Notes under the pieces: model-generated | The model's database searches: none | Told to the model about the DNA's origin: nothing | Seen by the model: the letters and a program-made list of their open reading frames with translations, nothing else | Shown here: positions 29,579-38,200 of the stretch, piece after piece | Numbering within the stretch: the first letter of the stretch is position 1 | Layout of the letters: each line of letters opens with the position of its first letter | Program-made: the position numbers and the translations under genes | Origin: CAVPDA01 sp963702495 | Lineage (GTDB): Bacteria > Pseudomonadota > Gammaproteobacteria > Burkholderiales > Rhodocyclaceae | Length of the DNA stretch: 64,000 nucleotides | Assembly (NCBI GenBank): GCA_963702495.1 | Contig: CAVPDA010000004.1 | Location: forward strand, 310,001-374,000 | Direction: 5' to 3'

Positions 29579-29812
29579 GTGACCAAGAGGATGATCGCGC
29601 TCGCTGTGATCGAGGTGGCTGGCCTCGTCCTGCTTGCCGTCGGCGGCATCCCCCTTCTCGACGGCATGCCGGTGCTTCCGTTTCCCACCACCACGCCGGA
29701 AGCCGTGGCCTGCGTCGCCATCGGCGCCCTTCTCGCGCTCTTTGCCACCGTGCAGATGATCCGGATCCTGCTGCAGCAGACCTGGCGCGACGCCCAAAGC
29801 AACTATCCGTAG
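29579..29812 (+). CDS. Small inner-membrane protein, unknown function
   Basis: About 77 residues from GTG 29579 (alternatives: GTG 29576 or ATG 29591). Two hydrophobic helices are visible: IALAVIEVAGLVLLAVGGIPLL and ACVAIGALLALFATVQMIRILL. A short periplasmic Pro-rich loop (PVLPFPTTTP) lies between them, and a polar tail ends the protein. No family recognised. It starts 87 bases after the metG stop on the same strand and may be cotranscribed. Confidence 0.5.
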   Translation: MTKRMIALAVIEVAGLVLLAVGGIPLLDGMPVLPFPTTTPEAVACVAIGALLALFATVQMIRILLQQTWRDAQSNYP

Positions 29813-29967
29813 CTCCGGGCACCGCGGCAGCGAACCGGGTGTGGGGATGCGGGTCGATACCGCGACAACCGCCCGCCGGACGTTGGACTTCATCCCTTCG
29901 GCGTGCTGCGGCGTTAGCTTGTCCTGGGCATAATTGCCGGCAGGGCCAGGAAACTGCGGCGACGCTC

Positions 29968-30240
29968 ATGATCTGCAAACAATTGCGTATCCACGGACGG
30001 GTGCAGGGCGTCGGCTATCGCTGGTCCCTGGCCCGCGAGGCGCAGCGGCTCGGCGTGACGGGCTGGGTGCGCAACCGTCGGGACGGCAGCGTCGAAGCGA
30101 TGGTTTCCGGCAGCGATGCCGAGATCGGCAGCCTCGTCGCCTGGGCCCATCGCGGCCCGGCGGCGGCCCATGTGGTGCGGGTCGAGGTGTGGGATGCGCA
30201 GGGGGAGTTCGAGACCTTCGAACAATGGCCGACGCTATGA
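29968..30240 (+). CDS. acyP: Acylphosphatase
   Basis: Hydrolyses acyl phosphates; a 90-residue cytosolic enzyme. The signature GRVQGVGYRWSLAREAQRLG holds the catalytic Arg, and GWVRNRRDGSVEAMVSGS holds the catalytic Asn. The ATG at 29968 gives MICKQLRIHG, the normal N-terminus. The gap from the previous gene (155 bases) shows no other feature. The next gene begins 40 bases downstream on the same strand. Confidence 0.92.
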   Translation: MICKQLRIHGRVQGVGYRWSLAREAQRLGVTGWVRNRRDGSVEAMVSGSDAEIGSLVAWAHRGPAAAHVVRVEVWDAQGEFETFEQWPTL

Positions 30241-30280
30241 GATATCATCTGCCCCGTCTGGCGCGCGCGAGAATCGATCC

Positions 30281-31156
30281 GTGAAACCGCTATCCAAACG
30301 CAATGCCATAGCCATCGGCGCCGTTGCCTTCGCGGCGGCGATGGCGGGAGCATGGTATTTCGGTTCCTACAGCGCCCCGGACTCGGTGGCCGTCGTCGAA
30401 CCGGCCAGAACCGCGGACAGCGCGGCGAAGCAGCGCGACGCGGCCGCGCCGGGGCCTTCGACATTGGCGCTGAGCGGGGGACCGCGCATGAGCCCCCCGG
30501 GCGAGGGCTCGAATCCGTTCGCCACCCGCGACTGGGCGCCGCCTCCACCACCGCCGCCGCCGCCGCCGCCGCCGCAACCGCCGCCGCCCCCGCCTCCGCC
30601 GACGCCGCCGCCGATGCCCTTCACGTTCATGGGCTCCCTCTCGCCCGACGATGGCAAGACCGTTTTCTACCTCGCCCAGGGAGAAAAGGCATACGCGGTG
30701 ACCGAAGGCGAAGTGATCAACAATGCCTATCGGGTGAACGGCCTCAAGGGCACGCAGCTCAGCTTCACCTACCTGCCTCTGAACATGGACCAGATGCTGT
30801 CCATGCCAGCAGCAACAGGCACCAACACCATCGGCACTGTCGCCTCGGCGCGTGCCGCGGTGGGAAACGTCGCACGTCCGGCCGAAGCCGTACCTCCACC
30901 CGCCGCGCCGGTGGTTCCGGCAGGACAGGTACCACCGCCGCATGCCGCGGCAGGCGGGGGCCGCGCACCTGCGCCCGCCGCAGCCGCCGCTCCTGCGCCG
31001 GCCCCGGCCCCAGCGCCAACGTCGGATAGCGTCACGTTCACGCCGCCGCCGAGCTTCGGCTCGACGCCCAGCGCGCCGCCGCCGCCATCCCGCCGCGCAC
31101 CGGCCGCTCCGGCGCCGGTTCCCCAGCCCGCTGGCGAAAGTGGGGAGACCGAGTGA
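30281..31156 (+). CDS. Pro-rich, membrane-anchored secretion-type protein
   Basis: 291 residues from GTG 30281. There is one N-terminal transmembrane segment (AIAIGAVAFAAAMAGAWYFG). A near-pure proline tract of about 25 residues (30538-30620) follows, then a folded core near residues 110-170 (FTFMGSLSPDDGKTVFYLAQ, GEKAYAVTEGEVINNAYRV). The tail is low-complexity Ala/Pro. The core resembles periplasmic domains annotated as 'secretion system X translation initiation factor', found beside type II/IV secretion genes in betaproteobacteria; that label is itself poorly supported. The stop overlaps the next start by 4 bases (GTGA), so the cytochrome gene is coupled. Function uncertain. Confidence 0.6.
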   Translation: MKPLSKRNAIAIGAVAFAAAMAGAWYFGSYSAPDSVAVVEPARTADSAAKQRDAAAPGPSTLALSGGPRMSPPGEGSNPFATRDWAPPPPPPPPPPPPQPPPPPPPPTPPPMPFTFMGSLSPDDGKTVFYLAQGEKAYAVTEGEVINNAYRVNGLKGTQLSFTYLPLNMDQMLSMPAATGTNTIGTVASARAAVGNVARPAEAVPPPAAPVVPAGQVPPPHAAAGGGRAPAPAAAAAPAPAPAPAPTSDSVTFTPPPSFGSTPSAPPPPSRRAPAAPAPVPQPAGESGETE

Positions 31157-32060
31157 AGCGTTTGCTGCCCACCTTCATGGTCGTCGCATGTGCCGCGCTG
31201 ACGAGCGCGGCGCCGGCGGCCCAGACCACCTACGACGAGATCGCTCCGCTGCTCGCAGCGCGCTGCGTCATGTGCCACAGCGGGCCGAGCGCTCCCCTCG
31301 GCCTGAGCCTCGACAGTTATGACGCCGCCGTCAAAGGCAGTCAGCGCGGCCCCGTGGTGCGGGCGGGCGACGCCCAGGGCTCGGAACTGATGAAGCGGCT
31401 CACCGGGAAAAGCCAGCCGCGCATGCCCATGACCGGACCGCCCTTCCTCTCCGATGCCGAGATCGCGACATTCGAGCGCTGGATCTCAGGCGGACTGGCA
31501 CGGGGCGCAGGCACCGCGCCCGCGCCCGTCTCTTCGCCGCGCGGCCGAAGCCGGGCGAACCGGTCACCTATGCCCATGTCGCCCCGATCTTCGCCACCCG
31601 CTGCGCCAAATGCCATACGGATCAGGGCATCATGGGAGCGGCGCCGGAAGGATATCGACTCACCTCCTACGAGCAAACCCTGTCCGCCGCCGACCGGGCA
31701 CGGGTGGTGCCGGGTCAGCCGCTGGCGAGCGAACTGCTGCGGCGCGTGCGCGGTATGGCCGAGCCGCGCATGCCTTTCGACGGCCCGCCGTTCCTGAGCG
31801 AGGACGAGATCAAGTTGATCGAAGCCTGGATAACCCAGGGCGCCCGCGATGCGCAAGGCCGCCCCGCTCCGGTCCCCGTCGGCGCCCGCGTGCGCTTGCA
31901 CGGAATCCTCGGCGAGGCCGGGCAACTCGACGGCCTGCCGGTGACGGTCACATCCGGCACGCGGATCGACAAGCGCCCGCGCCCGGGAGACTACGCCGAA
32001 CTTCGGGGGACGATCGGCCCCGGCGGCGAAGTCATCGCCGAGCGCATCCGCCGGCGTTAG
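31153..32060 (+). CDS. Exported di-haem cytochrome c-type protein (one frameshift)
   Basis: The GTG at 31153 overlaps the upstream stop. After a signal peptide (LLPTFMVVACAALTSAAPAA), two homologous c-type modules follow. Module 1 has CVMCH and LSLDSYDAAVKGS and ends WISGGLARG. Module 2 has CAKCH and LTSYEQTLSAAD and ends WITQGARDAQG. A C-terminal small beta domain (ARVRLHGILGEAGQLDG) ends the protein. Near 31540 one base appears missing between modules (SSPR to RPKPGEPVTYAHV), so the two halves lie in different frames. Each module has a plausible distal Met (RMPMTGPPF, RMPFDGPPF), as in planctomycete-type cytochrome C domains. It probably transfers electrons in the periplasm; partner unknown. 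Confidence 0.72.
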
Positions 32061-32152
32061 TCAGCTTGCATCGGCTTCGACCCGCCAGCAAGGCTGTCGT
32101 GCTCGTGACCGCTGGAATTCCTGCCGCATTTGCGGCAAAGCCTGTGATCGCC

Positions 32153-32200
32153 TGCCGACACGCCGACACGCCGACACGCCGACACGCCGACACGCCGACA
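32153..32200. repeat. Octanucleotide tandem repeat, six units
   Basis: Five exact copies of cgccgaca (32161-32200) follow a one-mismatch copy tgccgaca (32153-32160). The unit length, not divisible by three, is the kind that slips. It lies in a non-coding gap about 85 bases upstream of the promoter at 32285. No reading frame with a recognisable product crosses it. Confidence 0.9.
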
Positions 32201-32284
32201 CCCAACCAAAATAATTTGCATTTTTTCAGTTTCTTAGGTAATTTTAGCGGTGCCGCTGGCCCTTCTGCAGCGAGCAAATAAAGG

Positions 32285-32320
32285 TTGACACTTTCGGCTT
32301 TGGGTGGGATATTATCCCAC
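32285..32320 (+). promoter_or_regulatory. Sigma-70-type promoter overlapped by a perfect 17-bp palindrome
   Basis: TTGACA at 32285-32290, a 17-base spacer, then GATATT at 32308-32313. Over the -10 lies gtgggatattatcccac (32304-32320), a perfect inverted repeat with one central base, a natural repressor operator. The leader to the next start (32448) is about 125 bases and contains a ggctcc/ggagcc hairpin near 32339-32361. Confidence 0.65.
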
Positions 32321-32447
32321 ACGCAGCCTACGATCGTTGGCTCCACAAGGGGGCGGGAGCCTCTGCCGAAGACGAGGATGCGTGAGAAGCGGTGAGCAGC
32401 CTGACATATTGAGGTCCATTCTTTCATTCCTACTGGGGGTACATTAC

Positions 32448-32773
32448 ATGCAACTCAAGTCCAAATCCGCCGCGCTGGCGGCAGCAGTCCTGTGCGGCGC
32501 ATTGCTGACCACCTCGGTTTCGGCGTCCACCGAAGCTGAGCAGCAGTTCTCCGCGCTGCAAGGCGTGGAAGCGCAAACCCTGTCCGCCACCGAAATGGAT
32601 GGCATCCACGGCGCCGTCGGCTGACGGATGCCGAAATCGCATACATCGCCCGCCTCGATGCTGCGGTGACGAACCTTGTTGGCAATATCAGGAACGAGAA
32701 GCTCGCGACGGCGGTTGCCAACGCTTGGACAGTCACCAAGGTGAAGCTGACCGCGTTCCTGACGCGCACCTAA
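32448..32773 (+). CDS. Small exported peptide precursor (one frameshift)
   Basis: The ATG at 32448 follows ggggg by about 9 bases. The first 58 residues have a Sec-type signal peptide (AALAAAVLCGALLTTSVSAS) and then LSATEMDGIHGAVG before a stop at 32622. A different frame remains open immediately beyond (LTDAEIAYIARLDAAVTNLV to LTAFLTRT, stop 32771-32773) and reads like an amphipathic helical protein. One missing base near 32619 would join them into about 108 residues. The LSxxEMxxIxGA stretch resembles double-glycine leaders cut by C39 peptidases, and a C39 peptidase is encoded next. Not a recognised family. If the frame is not joined, only the 58-residue form exists. Confidence 0.5.
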
Positions 32774-32806
32774 GGCAAGACGGGCCCGCGGGCCCGATCG
32801 CCTCAA

Positions 32807-32839
32807 ATAAGGGGAACACCATCGCGTGTTCCCCTTTTT
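32807..32839 (+). terminator. Strong rho-independent terminator
   Basis: An 11-bp perfect stem aaggggaacac/gtgttcccctt (32809-32819 and 32826-32836) runs into a T5 tract (32835-32839). It lies 36 bases after the peptide stop and 32 bases before the C39 start, so the peptide mRNA probably exceeds that of the peptidase. Confidence 0.85.
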
Positions 32840-32870
32840 GCTTTCGCCACTGCGCTTACAATCCCTCGCC

Positions 32871-33592
32871 ATGCGCGCCGCTCCCCCTTCTGCTTTTCAT
32901 CCTTGGCCTCGTACCGGCCGCCGCCGGTGCGGAGGAAGCGGTGGCGCGGGTGCGCAGCGGAACGGCATCCCTGCAGGTGCCGGTGCGTTCGGTGCTGGAT
33001 TTCAAGCGCAGCGGCGTGGTGATGCAGGGCTTCGACTACTCCTGCGGGGCGGCGTCGATGGCCACCTCTGCTCAGCTACGGGCTCGACGATCCCGTCGAC
33101 GAAACCTGGATCCTGAAGGCGGTGATGGACGCCGCCAACGAAGGCGAGCGCGCCCTGCTGACGCAGAAAGGGCTGTCTTTGCTCGACCTGCAGCGCATCG
33201 CCGAGAAGCGCGGCCACAAGGCGCAGGGTTTCCGCATCGGGGCCGACCAACTGGCGAAGCTGAACCGGCCCGTGATCGTCTATATCAAGCCCAAAGGCTA
33301 TGAGCACTTCGCCGTGCTCAAGGGCGTGCGCGGCGACCGCGTCTATCTCGCCGACCCGTCCCATGGCAACGTGCGCATGCCGCTCTACCGCTTCTTCGAC
33401 ATGTGGGCGGACGAGAAGGGCCGCGGCGTCGTCTTCGCCGTCGAGCGCAAGGACGGCAAGTGGCCGGATGCGTCCTTGCTCGGCGTCACCGCCACCGTCG
33501 GACCGCAGTTGGAGCAACTCACCGCCCGCGAACTGTACGACTTCGGCAGGCTTTATCCGCTCACCATTCCCAATTCGACCTCCATCCGCTGA
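32871..33592 (+). CDS. Exported C39-family peptidase (two frameshifts)
   Basis: A cysteine peptidase of the double-glycine/bacteriocin-processing clan, about 240 residues. The start is ATG 32871. The signal-peptide frame (PLPLLLFILGLVPAAAGAEE) is off by an indel near 32880. Catalytic Cys lies in GFDYSCGAASMAT. A second indel near 33068 is followed by LLSYGLDDPVDETWILKAV. The catalytic His is in YEHFAVLKGV and the Asp in VYLADPSHGNVRMP. There is no ABC transporter domain, so it acts alone in the periplasm, like the C39 proteins of fap-type amyloid loci. The stop is 13 bases before the beta-barrel gene. Confidence 0.78.
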
Positions 33593-33605
33593 GGCCGTGA
33601 CAACC

Positions 33606-34934
33606 ATGACAACACTACGACCCATCGCGCTGCTTGTTCTGGCCGCCTTCGCCACAGCGTCCTGTCGCCGCCGAGACCAGCGTCGAAGAGGACGTGCTCA
33701 CCCTGGCGATGCCGCGCGCCTGCTGCGCGTGCCGTCGAAGATCGTGGTCAAGCTGGCGCAGTCCGGCAGCGTGCCGGCGCGGCGCGTCGGCAAGGAATGG
33801 CGCTTCAACCGGGTGGCGCTCATGGAATGGCTGCAGGGCGAACGCTACGCCTACCCGGCGGTGCCGGCGAAAGCCGCCGGCAAGACGAGTCTCGCGGCAC
33901 AGAGCCCGACGCCCGCTCCGGCCGCCGAGCTTCCCGCCGCTGCGAAGGACGACGTTTCCCTCGTGCCGGGGGAACTCGCCGCCCTCACCGGCCGCGGCAT
34001 TCACCCTGGCGAGCCGCAGCGCCTGGCCCAGGCGACGCCCCCCACTCCGCCCACGAGTCCGGCGCCTGCCACCGCTCCCGCCGGCGCCCCTGCCGCCCCC
34101 GCTGCCCCTCCGGCCGCCGGTGCAGTGGCGCAGCCCATCGGCGAGGCGCCCTCCGGCCTGACCGCCGAGGAGGTGGCCCTGCGCGACCAGGGCGTCCTGC
34201 TCAAGGCCGGCCAGGCCAACCTCGAACTGGGATTGTCGTATGCGCGGCAGACGCGGGAGAATTTTCCGTTCCTGCGCGTGGAGCAGGACACCACGACCGC
34301 CAGCTTCACCGGCCGCTATGGCATTCGCAATGACCTGCAGGTCACCGGCAGCTTACCGCTGATCTACCGGTACAGCGCGACCTTCGCCAACGAGGGGGCA
34401 CTCGGTCTCGGCAGCGGTGTTTCCGGAAGCGACAGCGACAGCTACGCCGGCGACCTGTCGCTCAGCCTCCAAGGGGTGGCGCTGCGGGAGAACGTCGGGC
34501 GCCCCAATCTGGTCTGGAGCGTCGACGCCGTCGTGCCCACCGGACCGGGCGACCAGGGACTCGGCGCCGGCCTGATCGTGTCCAAGAGCTACGACCCGGT
34601 GGTGATCTACGGCGGCATCAACTACCTCTACGGTTTCGACACCGATCGCAGCGACCCGCAGCGCACGCTGGCGAAGAACAACTGGAGCTTCAACCTGGGT
34701 TACGCCTACGCGGTGAACGACTCGATCGCGCTGTCGGGCGCGCTGGCCGGCTTCTACCGCACGCCGGCCGAGCCCTCCGACCCGATTCCTCCGGAGCGTG
34801 AGAGCTACCTGCTGCAACTCGGCCTGACCTGGCAGCTCGGACGCGGCCTGTTCGTCGAGCCGGCGGTCGCACTCGGTCTCGGCGGAGCCGCTCCCGACTT
34901 CACCTTCTCGTTGAACCTGCCCTACACCTTCTGA
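33606..34934 (+). CDS. Outer-membrane beta-barrel with exported excisionase-type HTH domain
   Basis: 442 residues. A signal peptide (LRPIALLVLAAFATA) is followed by a winged-helix segment of excisionase/HTH_17 type (DAARLLRVPSKIVVKLAQSG, VPARRVGKEWRFNR, ALMEWLQGE). An Ala/Pro linker then leads to a barrel of about 250 residues with alternating aromatic strands, ending SLNLPYTF with the C-terminal Phe typical of BAM substrates. Between 33658 and 33710 the read frame is arginine-rich, while the +1 frame reads PVAAETSVEEDVLTLA. Two compensating indels are likely. Context with a C39 peptidase and small exported peptide recalls FapD/FapF; the barrel is probably the export pore. Function inferred. 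Confidence 0.68.
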   Translation: MTTLRPIALLVLAAFATASCRRRDQRRRGRAHPGDAARLLRVPSKIVVKLAQSGSVPARRVGKEWRFNRVALMEWLQGERYAYPAVPAKAAGKTSLAAQSPTPAPAAELPAAAKDDVSLVPGELAALTGRGIHPGEPQRLAQATPPTPPTSPAPATAPAGAPAAPAAPPAAGAVAQPIGEAPSGLTAEEVALRDQGVLLKAGQANLELGLSYARQTRENFPFLRVEQDTTTASFTGRYGIRNDLQVTGSLPLIYRYSATFANEGALGLGSGVSGSDSDSYAGDLSLSLQGVALRENVGRPNLVWSVDAVVPTGPGDQGLGAGLIVSKSYDPVVIYGGINYLYGFDTDRSDPQRTLAKNNWSFNLGYAYAVNDSIALSGALAGFYRTPAEPSDPIPPERESYLLQLGLTWQLGRGLFVEPAVALGLGGAAPDFTFSLNLPYTF

Positions 34935-35001
34935 CCCTGGCGGAAGGGACCCGCCCCGGACCCGACCCAAGGGTCCGCCCACGGCCCCCATGCCGTGAAT
35001 C

Positions 35002-35163
35002 CGGCGGGCGCGGCCCGCCGGACGGTTGCGGGACCGACCGAGGGCGGGCACGGCCCGCCCTACGGCAGGGTTGCCAAGGTGTGCGGTTCGTACGGTGCGC
35101 ACGGCGCACCCTATGAGGCCAAGGGAATGCAGCGACAGGTTCGTAGGGCGGGCCGTGCCCGCC
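35002..35163. repeat. REP hairpin cluster (three units plus a GTGCGCAC variant)
   Basis: Units: ggcgggcgcggcccgcc at 35002, the inverted ggcgggcacggcccgccctac at 35043, and gtagggcgggccgtgcccgcc at 35143-35163. A related variant (ggtgcgcacggcgcaccctat) lies at 35095-35114. The units sit between convergent genes. The GTAG tetranucleotide before a GGCGGGC/GCCCGCC stem is the classic REP layout. Confidence 0.85.
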
Positions 35164-35199
35164 AACGCCGCGCCACGTCCGCGCTCGCTGGGCGGACGC

Positions 35200-35240
35200 A
35201 AAAAAAGCAAAACGGGTGCGACCCGAAGATCGCACCCGTC
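35200..35240 (-). terminator. Terminator of the multicopper oxidase cluster
   Basis: A 10-bp perfect stem acgggtgcga/tcgcacccgt (35212-35221, 35230-35239). On the minus strand it is followed by ttttgctttttttgc. It lies about 50 bases beyond the oxidase stop at 35289. Confidence 0.85.
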
Positions 35241-35288
35241 CTGCCCCCTCCGACCCGGCGGCTCGCGCCGCCGGGATGATTCAACTGC

Positions 35289-38200
35289 TTACTGCACCCG
35301 CAGGATGCCCCACAGGCCGCTGGCGTTGCCGAAGCTGGCGTGGTCGCGGAACAGATAGTCGCCGATAACCCCGTTCTCGCCGCCGGCCTTGCGCAGCACG
35401 ACTTCGAAGTGGCTCGGTGCGTTCCAGCTCTCCTGCCCGCCTTGCTCGAACCCTTGCGGGTTCTCGCCGAGCGCCCTGGAACCGACGGTGGCCATGTTGC
35501 AGGCACCGCTCATCGCCGCTCCACCGTTGTGGGACTCGCCCGGACACACGTAAGGATCGCGCTGCCAGCTATGGCCGTGCAGCGTGAAGGTCGTACCGCG
35601 GGTGGTGCCGAACGGTGCCGTGAGGTGGATCCGCGCCGGCTGGTTGGGCAGGGCCTGGAACACCGGGGTCACCGGGTCGCCGTGGCACTACGCCTGCCGC
35701 CGCCCCCCGAACCGGCAGAGCGTTACTGTAAGCATCACCGGCATTTGCCACGTTCCCGTAGCAACCCTGAACCGGAACACCGGCCGCATTGCGACAGAAG
35801 CCGAACGGCGCCTGGGGTACCAGACCGAAGCGGAACCACATCGGCTCGATGCCGTAGTTCAGCGCCATTGCGGAAGCTTCCTGGCTGTCCTCGGGTATGC
35901 CCACCCCCTCGCCGTTCATGTGCTCGACCGGCGTGCCGTCGGCGTAGTACTGCGTCAGGCCCTTGGTCATCACCAGTGAGAAGCTGCGGAAGGCGTCGTT
36001 GTTGACCTTCGCCTGGGTGCGGGTGGCCCGCCCCGTGGCTGCGCCGGTCTGGTGGTCGAACACCGTCAGGTCCTCGGTCCAGGTGGCACCGGCAGGCTCG
36101 ATCGCGAGGGCACCGACCATCGACTTGGCACCCTGCTTGATCTTATCCGCCGGCATCAGGTTGGCGCCGCCGAACTCGACCGGCGTCGCAGTCAGCCTGG
36201 TGAGCAGCGTCCCCTGAGGCGTAGGCTTGATGTCGCCCGCGTACCAGTTGTAGGTCGTCGTCGTACCCGGGGCGATGATCGGCCGGCCGGTCAGGCCCGA
36301 CACGATAGTCGATTCCGGATTGGCGCCGACCAGCGTGCCGCCGTCGAGATTGACGTCGAACGCCACCAGTTGCGGATTGAGGCCGACGTAGGCGGAGGGA
36401 CGGAACAGGTTGCTGTTGAACGTGGTGGCACCCTCTATGTTGAACCGGTCGCGCTTCGCGATGCCCTGGATCGTCGAGTAGGTTGCCAGATCCGGGACCA
36501 CGGAGCGGCCCGTCGTGTTGCCGAGGGCAGCCCCAGGCAGACGATTGCGCAGTGTCACGCGGATGCAGTCGCCCGCGGCGGCACGGATCACCACCGGTTC
36601 GACCGGTCGGCCCGCAATCAGCCTGCCACTCGCATCCAGATCTGCCGTACGGACATACAGGATTGCTGTCGGGTCGTGGATCGGACCGAAGTTCGGGGGC
36701 AGCACCAAGGGCGCCTCGCCGGGTACTTCCGCCGGTATCGTCTGGCCGCCCACGACTGCTGCCCGGTGGTTGTACACCAGGGTTCCGCCAAGCCATTCAG
36801 CGGACCGCCGACGTTGTCGATTGGGTTGTCATTGGCCGGGATGGTCACGCCAAAGGCATTGGTGAGCGCCGTATTGGCCAGCACCGCCGAGATGTCGTAG
36901 GTGCGCAGCGGAGCCGTGCGCGGGCATATCGTGCCGAGGCGGAAGTCGAGCGGGTTCGACACCAGGATCGGCACCCGGGTGGTGGGCAAGCGGAAGAGGT
37001 CAGCCCGATTGGCATTGTAGGCACGGAAGACGCCCCACATGCCGCTCCACCAACCGTCGTTGCCGGCGTCCATGCTGTAGAAGAAGTCGGTGCTGGCGCC
37101 CGGAACGTTGAGCGCGGACGGAACCACCGGCGCATCCAGCGTGAACTGCTCGGAGATGCCGCCGGCCTGGGCATTGCGCCAGCCGGAGTTGGGGCCCTTG
37201 CCGTGACCGGAACCGGTCTGCAGCCACTTCATGCCGTAGATCGTGGCGTTGTGCTCCTCCTCGTGACCGCCGGCTTGCATCTTCACCCGCACCTCGTCAC
37301 CCATGTAGCTGCGGATCATCGGTGTGAAGGGATCGCCAGCCGCGACACCTGCGGCGTTGATCGGCGGCGGGAAGCGAGTGCCATTGATCGTCGTGGCGGC
37401 GGTCGGCTGGACGTTCAGACGGCGATCGACGCGAAGGAGAGGGTGGCGGAGGAGGCCCGGTCGGTGCGCGACTGCAGCGCAAATGCCAGATCGCCCCTCT
37501 TGCCATCCGCCTGCATGCCCGGCTTGAGGTCCGGTCCGATTTTGTTGTCGAAGATGCGCAGCGCGATCGGCTCGTTGCGGTAGTTCACCACATGCAATCC
37601 CGGGTCCTGCACGTCGATCGCCTGCGGGCAGGGACGGGTCGGACAGGCCGGATTGAGGGCACCCTTCAATTCGACCACCAGATCCGGGAAGACCGGATTG
37701 ATCTGCTCTCGCATTGGCGGGTTGATCGCGAAACGGAACGTGTTTGCGGTCGTGAAGCCTCCGACAGCGGATGCAGGCGGCACGGTTGCACCCTGGGCCA
37801 GTATGGCCCTCGGACCGGCGCCCGGCCCGGTGCCGGGGAGCGGCAGTCCGTCCTGGCCCGTACCCACGTAGACGCCCGGCTCATAGGCATGCTGGAAGTC
37901 GGAGTACTCGAAGTAGAACTCGCGGAATGGCCTTAGAAGGCTCGCACCCACGGGCGCACCGGTTTGCGGCAGGATCGCCGCCTGCCACGAGGTCGGGCCG
38001 CCGTCAAAGCGGCACGCCGTGTTGTTTTGGGTCGTCCCCACCGGAATCGCGGTCGGGCGACCACCGGGGTCGTGCAGCCGAGTTGCGTGCCGGTCTCGTT
38101 GTGCACCCACTTCGAGCCCGCCGGTTCGGTCAGCACGGTGGAGTAGAGGCCGATCTGCTGGTGGGTGGAGGGACCATAGTGGTCATGGCTGAAGATGATG

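Noticed and set aside
30367..30657. Glycine-rich antisense frame opposite the proline tract
   Set aside because: A low-complexity shadow of the CCG/CCN proline codons.
32339..32447. Riboswitch-like leader before the small peptide
   Set aside because: One hairpin is visible but I could not match a known riboswitch core.
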